A stretch of 64,000 bases of DNA from Pseudomonas reinekei (GTDB lineage Bacteria; Pseudomonadota; Gammaproteobacteria; Pseudomonadales; Pseudomonadaceae). Numbering within the stretch: the first letter of the stretch is position 1; every line of letters begins with the position of its first letter. The notes beneath the pieces were generated by a model that saw only the letters and a list, made by a program, of their open reading frames with translations, had not been told where the DNA came from and made no database searches. The stretch lies in NCBI RefSeq assembly GCF_001945365.1, contig NZ_MSTQ01000004.1, positions 415,354 to 479,353 on the forward strand. The letters are read 5' to 3'. This document shows positions 19,803 to 28,350 of the stretch, piece by piece. Position numbers and translations under genes: made by a program.

Positions 19803-20798
19803 TCAGGACTCTGAAGAGGCTTCGAATACAGGCATTTTCCCCATAAGCTCAAGCCGCTGTATGTACTGCTCTAGACGCTGCTTCTTGTATTGGCTCAGGT
19901 TGACGCCGTCATAGTTGTAGAAGCCCTGTCCATCCCTCATCCCATTCCGATGGCTATGCATGTGCTCCGCGATGATGGAGGGAGATGTGAATCTAGGTGA
20001 GAGCTGCTCCACCAAGTACTTGGATCCGTAGAACAGCGTATCCCCCCCTCCCCAATCAATGAACTCAAGAAGGCCCAAGACCGAGAAACGTAAGCCAAAT
20101 CCAACGTTCACCGCAGTGTCGATTTCCTCAGCGGTTGCCAACCCTTCTTCGACCATACGGGCAGCCTCGTTCATCACTAGAGCCTGCAGGCGTGGCACGA
20201 TATAGCCGGCAACAGGAGCGCAGACGACCGGCACCTTTCCAATTTTTCTCAGCATCGAGGACAGACGCTGAACGACATGCTCGGATGTTGTGGCGCTCCG
20301 GCTTATCTCAACCAATGGCATGAACATGGCTGGGTTTAACCAGTGTGCGTTCACGAAGCGCCGTGGATTGCTGACGAATTCGGCGAGCTGGGTCACTAAA
20401 AAAGTCGATGTGGTTGAGGCGATGATGGCATCGGGTGAACACTGCTCTGAAAGCCAAGCAAAGCAGCTCCGTTTGATATCGAGCACTTCGGGTACCGCTT
20501 CAAAGATAAGTTCAGCACGAGCAAAATGAGGTTTCGCCGTTTCTCGGCTGCATATCTGAATCCGCTGATTGACCCGCTTAAGCTGGTTGCTGGTCAAAAG
20601 CCCCAAGCTCTGCAGTGACAGCAATTCTGCCTCAAGGCTGCTACGCACTTCGTGGCAGTAAATCTCCGCATCGCCAGCCAGTCTTTGCTTCAGATCGATG
20701 AGCGTGACTGAGAAGCCGGCATAGCTGAAAGCAACGGCCATACCCTCACCCATGCGACCTGCGCCGATGATGCAAATCGGGGGACTGGAATCATTCAT
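19803..20798 (-). CDS. 3-hydroxyacyl-CoA dehydrogenase family NAD-dependent dehydrogenase
   Basis: A 331-residue protein with an N-terminal NAD site (ICIIGAGRMGEGMAVAFSYAG), the EAVPEVLDIKRSCF region, the catalytic histidine in RFVNAHWLNPAMFMPLVEI, and the all-helical C-terminal dimerisation domain. Size and layout match single-domain members such as 3-hydroxybutyryl-CoA dehydrogenase, lambda-crystallin/gulonate dehydrogenase or carnitine dehydrogenase; these cannot be separated by eye. I prefer the ATG at 20798, which overlaps the upstream stop codon (TGATG) and has GAGGG 9 nt before it, over the ATG at 20807. It is the middle gene of the three-dehydrogenase tandem. Confidence 0.85.
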   Translation of the reverse strand: MNDSSPPICIIGAGRMGEGMAVAFSYAGFSVTLIDLKQRLAGDAEIYCHEVRSSLEAELLSLQSLGLLTSNQLKRVNQRIQICSRETAKPHFARAELIFEAVPEVLDIKRSCFAWLSEQCSPDAIIASTTSTFLVTQLAEFVSNPRRFVNAHWLNPAMFMPLVEISRSATTSEHVVQRLSSMLRKIGKVPVVCAPVAGYIVPRLQALVMNEAARMVEEGLATAEEIDTAVNVGFGLRFSVLGLLEFIDWGGGDTLFYGSKYLVEQLSPRFTSPSIIAEHMHSHRNGMRDGQGFYNYDGVNLSQYKKQRLEQYIQRLELMGKMPVFEASSES

Positions 20799-21901
20799 CA
20801 ATGCCATCCCTCATTCAGGAGACGGGCCATCTCCTGACGATCCAATCCGGCCAGGCCCAGCGATTCAAGTGTGCGACCAGATTGATATAGGTCTACGCCG
20901 CACACCGCTTCAGCGATGCTCAGAAGCCCTCTTGCCAACGGTGTTTGAACCCCTGCCCACTTCCCTATGGAAACAAGAAAAGACAAACCGAGGGCAGTAT
21001 CCTCCAGCATATAGCGATGCGATTGAAGATCGATCTTCTCTCTCCAATCGCCACTGTCAGTGGCTTTAACATGTGCACTACGCCCGTACATCCACTCATC
21101 GCCGTCTGGTGCGTAATGATCTGCCAATGGAAAGTGAGGAGCGCTGTATCCCAAGGCGTTTCGAATCGCTATACGCTCAGCGTCCAGTTGGTCAGTAACC
21201 CGACGGATTGAAGGAACAGTGCCTTCATTGTGTATGTCCCAAGCAGCAAAATGCTCCAAGGGGCCCGCATTCATAAGGATCAAAGGCGGATGAATGATGG
21301 GCCCCGCGTTCATCAGCGCACCACTGACAGCATCCCCAGCAGGTTCTACCGCTGGGTAGGCCTCGCGAAGCTTGGAAAACGCAAGGTTGCTCAGCTTGGC
21401 CGGGAAAACACCTGTCGGCAGTCGGGTAGCATAACCGCTGATGGTGAGGCGGTTTTCGCCGTGCTTACGAGCCAAATATGGCAACGTGCCTGTCTCGGCG
21501 AAGGCAACTTGATGAGTGTTCCCTGCCTGGCGCATAGCGTTTGCGAACACCAAGCTGCCTAGGGTTCCTGGAGGGAAGAAAACGACTTGACCGTCTTTGA
21601 ACAGCTCCGCCATTTCCTCAGCAAGACTGTCATGAGTGGTTGCAGGTAGTGCGACCACCAATAGCTCTGCATGATCGACCGCCTCGCGCAACGTCTCAGC
21701 GACCTGCAGCAAATCCGCCTGCCCGCCCAGCCCGATAAGACGGATGCCGGCATGATCCGTGACCTCAAGCCCCCCTGAATCTTTCAGGCGCCGCAGGGCA
21801 TCAGTGTCTCTGCGCCAGAGCTTAACTGAATGCCCCTTTTCGGAAAGCTCGACGGCAGCAGCGTAGCAACCATGACCACCTCCAATAACGCTAATTTGCA
21901 T
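20798..21901 (-). CDS. Octopine/opine dehydrogenase family protein
   Basis: A 367-residue protein. The N-terminal ISVIGGGHGCYAAAVELSEKG is the nucleotide-binding motif of the opine (octopine/nopaline) dehydrogenase family, and the C-terminal half has the family's catalytic His-Asp region (GPIIHPPLILMNAGPLEHF and EWMYGRSAH). Such enzymes reversibly couple an amino acid and a 2-oxoacid by reductive amination, or oxidise the opine. ATG 21901 has GAGGAG 7 nt upstream. It is first in a tandem with two other dehydrogenases and lies downstream of an AraC gene on the same strand. An opine- or imine-type substrate is plausible, but none is proven. Confidence 0.85.
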   Translation of the reverse strand: MQISVIGGGHGCYAAAVELSEKGHSVKLWRRDTDALRRLKDSGGLEVTDHAGIRLIGLGGQADLLQVAETLREAVDHAELLVVALPATTHDSLAEEMAELFKDGQVVFFPPGTLGSLVFANAMRQAGNTHQVAFAETGTLPYLARKHGENRLTISGYATRLPTGVFPAKLSNLAFSKLREAYPAVEPAGDAVSGALMNAGPIIHPPLILMNAGPLEHFAAWDIHNEGTVPSIRRVTDQLDAERIAIRNALGYSAPHFPLADHYAPDGDEWMYGRSAHVKATDSGDWREKIDLQSHRYMLEDTALGLSFLVSIGKWAGVQTPLARGLLSIAEAVCGVDLYQSGRTLESLGLAGLDRQEMARLLNEGWH

Positions 21902-21992
21902 GACCACTCTCCTCTGTAGGTCGAGTCATGCTATCGAGCGGAATCAACGGACTCTGCCCCAAACGCGCAAGCAAAATTCCTAGTGCGAAACG

Positions 21993-22970
21993 TCAACAAT
22001 GCTGCTTGAGCGTGACTGAAGGTAAACAGCCAAATTCTTTCCGATAGTGCGTCGCAAAATGACCAATGCTACTGACGCCATGATCCAGAAGAATGTCGGT
22101 GACGCTGGTCTGCCCGTTGGCAGTTTTGAGGGCCTGATGGACTCTAGCAAGGCGCCGCGAGCGCAAGTATTCCGTTGGTGTTTGATTCAGAAATCGTGCG
22201 AAGCCATTCTGCAGAGTCCGAACTGATACCCCGCACTGCTCTGCAACCTTTACCAAAGTCAGCGCCTCATTCAGGTGCGATTCGATGTAATCCTGTGCCA
22301 GCCTCACGTGCCGAGGCATCAGCGAGCGGCGGTCGAGGTTAATCAGTGCCGAGTAGTTGTGTGGAAGCTGGGTGAGCAGCACGGAAACCGCGTATGCAGA
22401 CACACCAAGCCTCATTGTGTCATCCATAGGATGTTGATGAAGGGCATGTATGTGCTCAATGGAACTGCGAACAATCTCAAGACCCTGGTGCTGCGGGTCA
22501 ACACACATCTGAAAAATCAACGGCTGGGTGAGCGCTCGACCGAGCATGACCTGGAGCTGGCTCTCCAGTGCGGAGCGCTCAACTCGCAAGAGCAGATTTC
22601 TACATTTTTCATCTGTTTGAATGGTCGAATGCTGTGAGGGAGAGGAAACGGTAATTGTCCCCTTTCTCAGCACAGCGACATCTCTACCTTGGGATACCTG
22701 GCCGGCTCCCTGAAGGGTAAATCGAAGCAGGTAATAGTCTTGGATATCGCCAATGTCGATCTCCACCGCTGCTCCGTACCGCAGATCCAACAATGCGCAA
22801 TCGCCAAAGCATACGCCGTACAGCTGTGAATGGAGCGACCTCGATTGCTCCAGGCGCATTCTGTGAGGCCTGAGGTGTTGGCTTACAACGTCCTTGATCT
22901 GGCCGTAGTCCGAGGAGTCGACCAGGCAAAAACGCTTCAGTACAGAATCTTCCACCCACATGCCCGCCAC
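21993..22970 (-). CDS. AraC-family transcriptional regulator
   Basis: A 325-residue regulator with an N-terminal cupin-like sensor (FTLQGAGQVSQGRDVAVLRK) and a C-terminal double helix-turn-helix (ALTLVKVAEQCGVSVRTLQN ... SSIGHFATHYRKEFGCLPS). This AraC_binding_2 subgroup includes activators of aromatic and alkylamine catabolism. The GTG at 22970 or the ATG at 22961 could be the start; GAGG lies upstream of both. It is divergent from the spinster-type MFS gene and directly upstream of the three dehydrogenase genes, so it probably controls that set. Confidence 0.88.
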   Translation of the reverse strand: MAGMWVEDSVLKRFCLVDSSDYGQIKDVVSQHLRPHRMRLEQSRSLHSQLYGVCFGDCALLDLRYGAAVEIDIGDIQDYYLLRFTLQGAGQVSQGRDVAVLRKGTITVSSPSQHSTIQTDEKCRNLLLRVERSALESQLQVMLGRALTQPLIFQMCVDPQHQGLEIVRSSIEHIHALHQHPMDDTMRLGVSAYAVSVLLTQLPHNYSALINLDRRSLMPRHVRLAQDYIESHLNEALTLVKVAEQCGVSVRTLQNGFARFLNQTPTEYLRSRRLARVHQALKTANGQTSVTDILLDHGVSSIGHFATHYRKEFGCLPSVTLKQHC

Positions 22971-23229
22971 CCACCTCAGAAATAATGGATATTTCCATCA
23001 AATTTACACCACTCGGCGGTTTTTTGCACGCATGGAACGCGGGCTTCGCATCTCGGATGGTAGGAGATTTTTCCATCATTTAAAAACGATGATGGGTTGC
23101 GATGGCTGCATGAGAACGCAGGCGATGAGCTTGTTTTGGGCGGATTTCACCCAGCCATCTGTCACGAAACGTAGCCCTAAAAAAATGCCACTAAAGCCGA
23201 CAATAACTAACCGGGGCAAATCATCGATT

Positions 23230-24570
23230 ATGAACAATCAGAGTGACGTGAAGTCGCCACAAAAAACCTACATGTACGAGTGGTACGTGGTCAGCGTATG
23301 CATGCTTGCGTACATTTTTTCCTTCATTGATCGCCAGATCCTGGCGCTCATGATCGAGCCCATCAAGCGAGACATGCAGCTGACCGATGTCCAGTTCAGC
23401 TTGCTCCACGGATTGGCCTTCTCTCTCTTCTATGCATTCATGGGAATGCCGATCGCAATCTTGGCCGATAAGTTTTCCAGACCGCGCATTATCGCGATCG
23501 GGATAGCTTTCTGGAGTCTGGCTACAGCGGCTTGTGGCCTGAGCAAAAACTTCACGCAGATGTTCCTGGCCCGACTTGGCGTTGGGATCGGTGAGGCCGC
23601 ACTTTCACCCGCTACCTATTCGATGCTGAGCGACCTTTTCCCCCGCAACAAAATCGGACGGGCGCTAGCCGTTTACTCGATAGGTTCGTTCATCGGTGGC
23701 GGGATCGCCTTCCTGATAGGTGGCTACGTCATCGACCTGCTGAAAAACCTGGACACCATTACGCTTCCTCTGATCGGCCAGATGTACCCTTGGCAGGTAA
23801 CATTTTTCATCGTTGGGTTGCCCGGCGTGCTGGTGGCGTTGCTCATCATCTTGACCGTGAAGAATCCCCCTCGTGGAAATTTGAAGGTGGATGCGGAAGG
23901 AAATGTAATCAAGCCAAGCCTGAAAAACACCGTGGCCTTTTTGAAACAGCACCGTCAGACCTTTTTCTGCATGTATGGTGGCTACTCCTTCGCGGCCCTC
24001 AGCCTTTTCTCGATGATGAGCTGGGCTCCTGCATTCCTGATGCGTAAATACGGTCTTAGCCCTGCGGAAACCGGCTACATCCTTGGCGGTGTAGTCCTGG
24101 TCGCTAACACTGGAGGCGTACTGTTCGGCGGATGGTTGGTTGATTGGCTGGCTCAACGCGGCTACAGCGATGCGCCGATTCGCGCCGGCGTCATCGGGGC
24201 TTCAGCACTGCTGATACCTGTGGCAGCTTTTTCGCAGGTAGAAAGCTTGCCCGTCTGCCTCACGCTCCTAGCCATGGCAATGTTCTTTTCTTCAATCGCG
24301 ATGCCAGCGGCGAACGCTGCTACCCAGATCCTTCCACCTAATCAAATGCGAGCTCAGGTGAGCGCTGTCTTCCTTATGATCTCGAATTTGATTGCACTGG
24401 GTATTGGCACGACTCTGGTTGCATTGATAACAGACAAAGTATTCAAAAATCCAGCTGCGGTGGGCGACTCCATCTCCCTCGTCAACGTAGTCGCTTGCCT
24501 TCTGACATTAGTCTTGCTGAGTTTTGGTTGCTCCCAGTACAGAAACAGCCTTGAGCGCGAGGGTAAGTAA
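23230..24570 (+). CDS. Spinster-type MFS transporter
   Basis: A 446-residue inner-membrane carrier. The segment SFIDRQILALMIEPIKRDMQ near the N-terminus and LGVGIGEAALSPATYSMLSD are typical of spinster-like MFS proteins common in proteobacterial aromatic and organic-acid catabolic islands. I chose ATG 23230 because the longer frame (to 22960) runs through the AraC gene's promoter side and encodes a non-membrane extension. No strong ribosome binding site is visible, so the start is uncertain. It probably imports the substrate of the three neighbouring dehydrogenases. Confidence 0.82.
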   Translation: MNNQSDVKSPQKTYMYEWYVVSVCMLAYIFSFIDRQILALMIEPIKRDMQLTDVQFSLLHGLAFSLFYAFMGMPIAILADKFSRPRIIAIGIAFWSLATAACGLSKNFTQMFLARLGVGIGEAALSPATYSMLSDLFPRNKIGRALAVYSIGSFIGGGIAFLIGGYVIDLLKNLDTITLPLIGQMYPWQVTFFIVGLPGVLVALLIILTVKNPPRGNLKVDAEGNVIKPSLKNTVAFLKQHRQTFFCMYGGYSFAALSLFSMMSWAPAFLMRKYGLSPAETGYILGGVVLVANTGGVLFGGWLVDWLAQRGYSDAPIRAGVIGASALLIPVAAFSQVESLPVCLTLLAMAMFFSSIAMPAANAATQILPPNQMRAQVSAVFLMISNLIALGIGTTLVALITDKVFKNPAAVGDSISLVNVVACLLTLVLLSFGCSQYRNSLEREGK

Positions 24571-24579
24571 CATCCCCTT

Positions 24580-24607
24580 GAAGCAGGGGTGGGTCAGCCC
24601 CTGCTTC
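24580..24607 (+). terminator. Hairpin after the spinster-type MFS gene
   Basis: A perfect 10-bp inverted repeat (gaagcagggg 24580-24589 with cccctgcttc 24598-24607) starts 10 bp after the stop codon. It lacks a T-tract, so it may protect mRNA 3' ends or act with Rho rather than terminate alone. Confidence 0.5.
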
Positions 24608-24655
24608 ACTGGCGCGCTCACTAGTTTCGATCGACGCTTAATAGGAATTGCTTCA

Positions 24656-25255
24656 ATGAAAACGCTTTTGGCAATACTGGCTGCCTTGGCTGCTGCTCCA
24701 GGCATCGCATCTGCAGATGCTTCGAATAACTCCAATAACCCCGAGTTCACGGAACTCTTTCAAAAAGAGCTCACTAACAGAGCCACGGCGAGGAAAGCGG
24801 CTGACATTTTTCGCAACAGAGATAGTGGTGAAGGCCAAGCCGAGTTCTGGGGCAGCTACTATAGGCTCGAGGAAATAACTCTCAGCATTTATACCCCCGT
24901 CGCTAAAGAGCTGTCACTTGAACCTAACAACTTCATGGCAGGCATCAAGAGTTACGCGGCTGCTGCATTTCAGTGGATTGCACCGGAGAAATTTGTAGGG
25001 ACGCTACAGGGTGCGACTGCAAAATATTTGGAAGAACTCAAGAGTTCCAAAACGATCGTACCACTGAAGCATTCAGCATTTTATGAATACGTCCTCGATC
25101 AAGAGGACATACAGGTGAAGGCGCTTTCGTTAGCTCAGCAACACAATTATCAAGATGCCAAGTCTCTCGTCGACTCATTCGCCGAATGCGCCATCAAGAA
25201 GACCACTGACCTTGCAGCTGAATGCTCAGCCCAAGCGCCTTCTTCAGATATCTAA
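24656..25255 (+). CDS. Hypothetical exported helical protein
   Basis: A 199-residue protein with a clear Sec signal peptide (MKTLLAILAALAAAPGIASA, cleavage after ASA). The ATG 24656 is supported by AGGA 8 nt upstream; the longer frame from 24524 overlaps the previous gene. The mature part is mostly helical, contains FWGSYYRLEEITLSIYTPVA and a late SFAECAIKKTTDLAAEC with two cysteines, and has no motif I recognise. It sits alone between the MFS gene and the cca cluster, bounded by a hairpin on each side. Periplasmic location is likely; function unknown. Confidence 0.7.
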   Translation: MKTLLAILAALAAAPGIASADASNNSNNPEFTELFQKELTNRATARKAADIFRNRDSGEGQAEFWGSYYRLEEITLSIYTPVAKELSLEPNNFMAGIKSYAAAAFQWIAPEKFVGTLQGATAKYLEELKSSKTIVPLKHSAFYEYVLDQEDIQVKALSLAQQHNYQDAKSLVDSFAECAIKKTTDLAAECSAQAPSSDI

Positions 25256-25269
25256 GCCAGGTAACCAAG

Positions 25270-25298
25270 AAGGTAGAACGATCTTCTCGTTCTACCTT
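25270..25298. terminator. Bidirectional terminator-like palindrome
   Basis: A perfect 12-bp inverted repeat (25270-25281 with 25287-25298, arm aaggtagaacga, 5-nt loop) lies between the convergent hypothetical gene and ccaB. The stem is strong, the T-tract short. Confidence 0.7.
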
Positions 25299-25325
25299 GT
25301 AGCCGCAAGGCTCATGGCTCATGGC

Positions 25326-26459
25326 TCAATGCAGAACGTCGACACTAAGGCTGCGAATCAGGTCTTCATCCAGAACCACCCCAAGGCCTTCTCCTGTAGG
25401 GACGTCCAAATGACCATCGATCGGAAGCAAAGGCGCCTTCACGATATCAGCCTGCAAACGCAGCGGGCCAAACAGTTCTGTTCCTAGCTGGAGGGAGGGC
25501 AGACTTGCATATATGAGCGCACTTGCCGCAGTGCCCAGAGAGCTTTCCAGCGCTGTACCACCGTAGATCTTCAGCCCTGATGCCGATGCGACCGTCGCGA
25601 CCCTTTTAGCGGCGAGCATTCCACCGTCCCGGTTAGGCTTGAGCGAAACCGCCGAAGCAGCGTTTGCGGTGGCAACTTCAAATGCTGAACGCAGGTCGGT
25701 CAACACCTCATCTGCGATGATCTCCATCGAGGTCGATGCTTTCAGCCGTGCCGCACCATGCAGGTCAAGGGCGGCAAGAGGCTGTTCAATGCATTCGACC
25801 CCAGCCTCTTCAAGGACAGGAAAATATCGCAGCGCTGTGCCTAGATCCCAACCCTGGTTGATATCGAGGATGATCGAAGCCCGCCCTCTAAACGCCTCGG
25901 CGATCCCCGCAACCCGCAACAATTCAGCGTCTGGGTCGCCGCTGCCAAATTTGAGCTTGAAGCGGGTGTGCCCGCGAGCTTGGATGGCTCGCTCACCCTC
26001 AGCGATGTCACCGCCCTCACTTCCTGTGGACAGCGTCCAAGCAACCTGAAGGCGGTCACGGCACCGCCCGCCCAACAAGGCGGAAGCAGAAACACCCAAC
26101 TGCTTGCCAACCAGGTCGAATGCTGCCATTTCCAACGCGGAGCGAGCAGCGGCATTCCCCTTTACCGTTTTGCTGAGGCGATAACTGAACTCTTCCAACC
26201 CCCGAAAACGTTGGCCTATGAGCTGTGGGCCGAGATATTTAACAACCGCCGCCTCAACTGCCTCAATACTTTCCCCCCCCCAATAAGGCCCGCCCATCAC
26301 AGTGGCTTCACCGACACCCTCGATCCCGTTCTCATCAATGAGGCGCACGAGAAGAAGATTCAGCCTATCAAGAGTACCGAAAGACATTCTGATAGGCTGA
26401 CTGAAAGGTATATCCAGCCGTTGCGCGAGCACCCGCCCGATTACGAATCCCTGAGACAT
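25326..26459 (-). CDS. ccaB: (Chloro)muconate cycloisomerase, CcaB-like
   Basis: A 377-residue enolase-superfamily enzyme that cyclises cis,cis-muconates to muconolactone or dienelactone. Visible features: the KxK catalytic motif in RFKLKFGSG, metal ligands in ILDINQGWD, CIEQPLA and IIADEVLT, and the lysine in VSLKPNRDGG. ATG 26459 has GGAG 8 nt upstream; the 26498 alternative lacks this. It follows the dioxygenase gene on the same strand (69 bp apart). In Pseudomonas reinekei MT1 the same five-gene set encodes a cycloisomerase adapted to 3-substituted muconates, and the synteny here suggests the same preference rather than that of housekeeping CatB. The chlorinated-substrate role is inference. 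Confidence 0.85.
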   Translation of the reverse strand: MSQGFVIGRVLAQRLDIPFSQPIRMSFGTLDRLNLLLVRLIDENGIEGVGEATVMGGPYWGGESIEAVEAAVVKYLGPQLIGQRFRGLEEFSYRLSKTVKGNAAARSALEMAAFDLVGKQLGVSASALLGGRCRDRLQVAWTLSTGSEGGDIAEGERAIQARGHTRFKLKFGSGDPDAELLRVAGIAEAFRGRASIILDINQGWDLGTALRYFPVLEEAGVECIEQPLAALDLHGAARLKASTSMEIIADEVLTDLRSAFEVATANAASAVSLKPNRDGGMLAAKRVATVASASGLKIYGGTALESSLGTAASALIYASLPSLQLGTELFGPLRLQADIVKAPLLPIDGHLDVPTGEGLGVVLDEDLIRSLSVDVLH

Positions 26460-26528
26460 GGTCATTTCTCCAACGTGAAGAAAAAACCCGACATTCAAGC
26501 CGGGCTTTATGTATCTACATCCAGCAAT

Positions 26529-27314
26529 TTAGGCTGGCATTTCAAAATCGTAGCGATAGATATAGAACGGTTTACACAGCCCTCGGCGGGCGATCTCAGC
26601 GGTATCAGTGACGTGCACCAGTTCACCAATCAACCCTTCGCGAACCGCGTTAGCTACGTCGGTTTCCAGATACTCCCCGCCTGAGAAGTACAACTGAGAG
26701 GTCATTTCATGGTGTTTTGGATGGCGGAGTTTCATATGCAGGTGAGCGGGTCGGAAGTAATGGCGACCCAGCTGGCCTAGCACGTAACCGGTAGGGCCAG
26801 ACTTCGGAATTTCGTACGGAGGTGGGAGGATAGTTTTGACCTCAAAATCACCCTGGTCATTGGTGTGAAAGCGCCCGCGCAGGTTGAAATGGGGGATACC
26901 TGGGTGAATCTGAGAATAAAGCCCTTCCGCATCTGCGTGCCAAAGATCAATTTCCATCTCGGCCACCGCGTTGCCTTGAGCATCGCTGACATGGCCCTTG
27001 AAGAACAGAATATCCCCAGGTTCGTCGGGACGCTGCGGCATCACTGCAGGGGATGACAGCAGCGGAGCACCTTCAAAATAGAATGGGCCTTCAATGGCCT
27101 CAGGGCTCCCCTGCCTGCCAATGTTGCTGGTGTCAGTTGCCTGAGCCTCGAAGAAGACGTCGAAAAGCAGCGACTCTTCGCCTTTTTTGATCGAATCGAT
27201 AATCAAGTCAGTCGCGGCTCGGTACTCATCGTGGCTAACGCGATGCCGACGCATGAAATCCAGCAGGTCTGACTCCAGGGCAGTGACAAGTTCGGCTAAG
27301 CGGCTAACGGCCAT
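26529..27314 (-). CDS. ccaA: (Chloro)catechol 1,2-dioxygenase (intradiol), CcaA-like
   Basis: A 261-residue non-haem Fe(III) intradiol dioxygenase that opens catechol to cis,cis-muconate in the cytosol. The four iron ligands are visible: Tyr133 in GLYSQIH, Tyr167 in PPPYEIP, and His191/His193 in RPAHLHM. The N-terminal linker (EYRAATDLIIDSIKKGEESL) and short total length resemble chlorocatechol dioxygenases of the TfdC/ClcA kind more than CatA, which is about 300 residues. AGGAGG lies just upstream of ATG 27314. It is divergent from the IclR regulator ccaR, and the gap holds paired operator-like repeats. Confidence 0.88.
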   Translation of the reverse strand: MAVSRLAELVTALESDLLDFMRRHRVSHDEYRAATDLIIDSIKKGEESLLFDVFFEAQATDTSNIGRQGSPEAIEGPFYFEGAPLLSSPAVMPQRPDEPGDILFFKGHVSDAQGNAVAEMEIDLWHADAEGLYSQIHPGIPHFNLRGRFHTNDQGDFEVKTILPPPYEIPKSGPTGYVLGQLGRHYFRPAHLHMKLRHPKHHEMTSQLYFSGGEYLETDVANAVREGLIGELVHVTDTAEIARRGLCKPFYIYRYDFEMPA

Positions 27315-27429
27315 TTTTTATCCTCCTGCTGCTGAGCGCCTGAACGGCTCGCAGCAATGCTTGTTGTAATTTTCGGAACGAGTAAATGCATCCCGAATGC
27401 GCAAACCTTGAGTAAAAATCCGCATCGAT

Positions 27430-27464
27430 GTACGCTATGCGTACCATCTGTACGGCTTGAGTAC
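27430..27464. promoter_or_regulatory. Four GTAC half-sites: likely CcaR (IclR) operator
   Basis: GTAC occurs at 27430, 27441, 27450 and 27461, forming two palindromic pairs with identical internal spacing that repeat with a 20-bp period (two helical turns). The first pair extends to a perfect gtacgc/gcgtac. This is the geometry expected for an IclR dimer-of-dimers between ccaA and ccaR. Confidence 0.6.
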
Positions 27465-27478
27465 ATCGTGCTTATAAT
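27449..27478 (+). promoter_or_regulatory. Putative sigma-70 promoter of ccaR
   Basis: A perfect TATAAT at 27473-27478 lies 48 bp before the ccaR start codon. The -35 position overlaps the third and fourth GTAC half-sites and has only a poor TTGACA match (TGTACG), so CcaR would be expected to control its own transcription. Confidence 0.5.
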
Positions 27479-27525
27479 CCGCCTGCGTGTCAACACCAGG
27501 CCGCCACGCAACTGAAGGGCTAGTC

Positions 27526-28323
27526 ATGAATAAAGAGAGAACTGAGGATCGCAATGGGGACTTCATCCAATCCATTGAGCGCTGTATGGCGGTGATTTCC
27601 TCGTACACCCATCAGTCCGCCGCGAGCACCCTTAGCGAGGTCGCGAAACGGACAGGGCTGAGCAAACCGACAGCGCGGCGCATACTCCTCACGCTGGAGC
27701 AGCTGGGGTATGTCAAACAAACGGAATCGTTGTTCGGACTAACTCCGAAGATGCTGGAGCTGGGCTATGCCTATCAGTCCTCACAAAGCCTGACCCAGAT
27801 CGCTCAAGCCCAGCTTGAGCAACTCACCGATCTTCTCAATGAAAGCACTTCGCTGGTGGCACTGGACGGGACTGATGTCATCTACATCAACCGCGTTCAC
27901 CGACACCGGATTACGAGCATCACCCTGGCGGCAGGCACCAGGTTGCCAGCACACGCCACTTCATCCGGCCATGTACTACTGGCGGGCCTGACAGGCCGCG
28001 CTCTTGAACGATACTTCGAAACGGCCACCCTCAAACCTCTCACCGATCGGACGATCAGTGATCCGGATCAGCTTCGTCAGCGCATTGACGAGGTGCGAGC
28101 CAGAGGATGGGACGCTGTTGATCAAGAGCTGGAAATTGGACGTCGCTCGCTTGCAGTTCCCGTTTTTGACCAGCACGGCAATGTCACTGCCGCCCTTTCC
28201 CTGTCGACGGGCACTGCTGGAAAGAGCCTCGAAACCATGCGTGAGGACTTCCTGCCTCACCTCCTGAATGCAGCTAAGCAAATCAGCAACGCACTTGGTT
28301 ACTACCACAACAAATCCACGTAA
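27526..28323 (+). CDS. ccaR: IclR-family transcriptional regulator, CcaR-like
   Basis: A 265-residue IclR protein: N-terminal winged helix (STLSEVAKRTGLSKPTARRI ... LEQLGYVKQ) and C-terminal GAF-like effector domain (LPAHATSSGHVLLAGL; ELEIGRRSLAVPVFDQHG). This branch includes PcaR/PobR/CatR-type regulators of aromatic acid breakdown. I chose ATG 27526 with GAAGG 8 nt upstream. It is divergent from ccaAB and followed after 27 bp by ccaC and ccaD, so it probably activates both sides of the cluster in response to a muconate-type metabolite. Confidence 0.87.
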   Translation: MNKERTEDRNGDFIQSIERCMAVISSYTHQSAASTLSEVAKRTGLSKPTARRILLTLEQLGYVKQTESLFGLTPKMLELGYAYQSSQSLTQIAQAQLEQLTDLLNESTSLVALDGTDVIYINRVHRHRITSITLAAGTRLPAHATSSGHVLLAGLTGRALERYFETATLKPLTDRTISDPDQLRQRIDEVRARGWDAVDQELEIGRRSLAVPVFDQHGNVTAALSLSTGTAGKSLETMREDFLPHLLNAAKQISNALGYYHNKST

Positions 28324-28350
28324 AAAACAATAGATAGAGGTGCATTAAAG

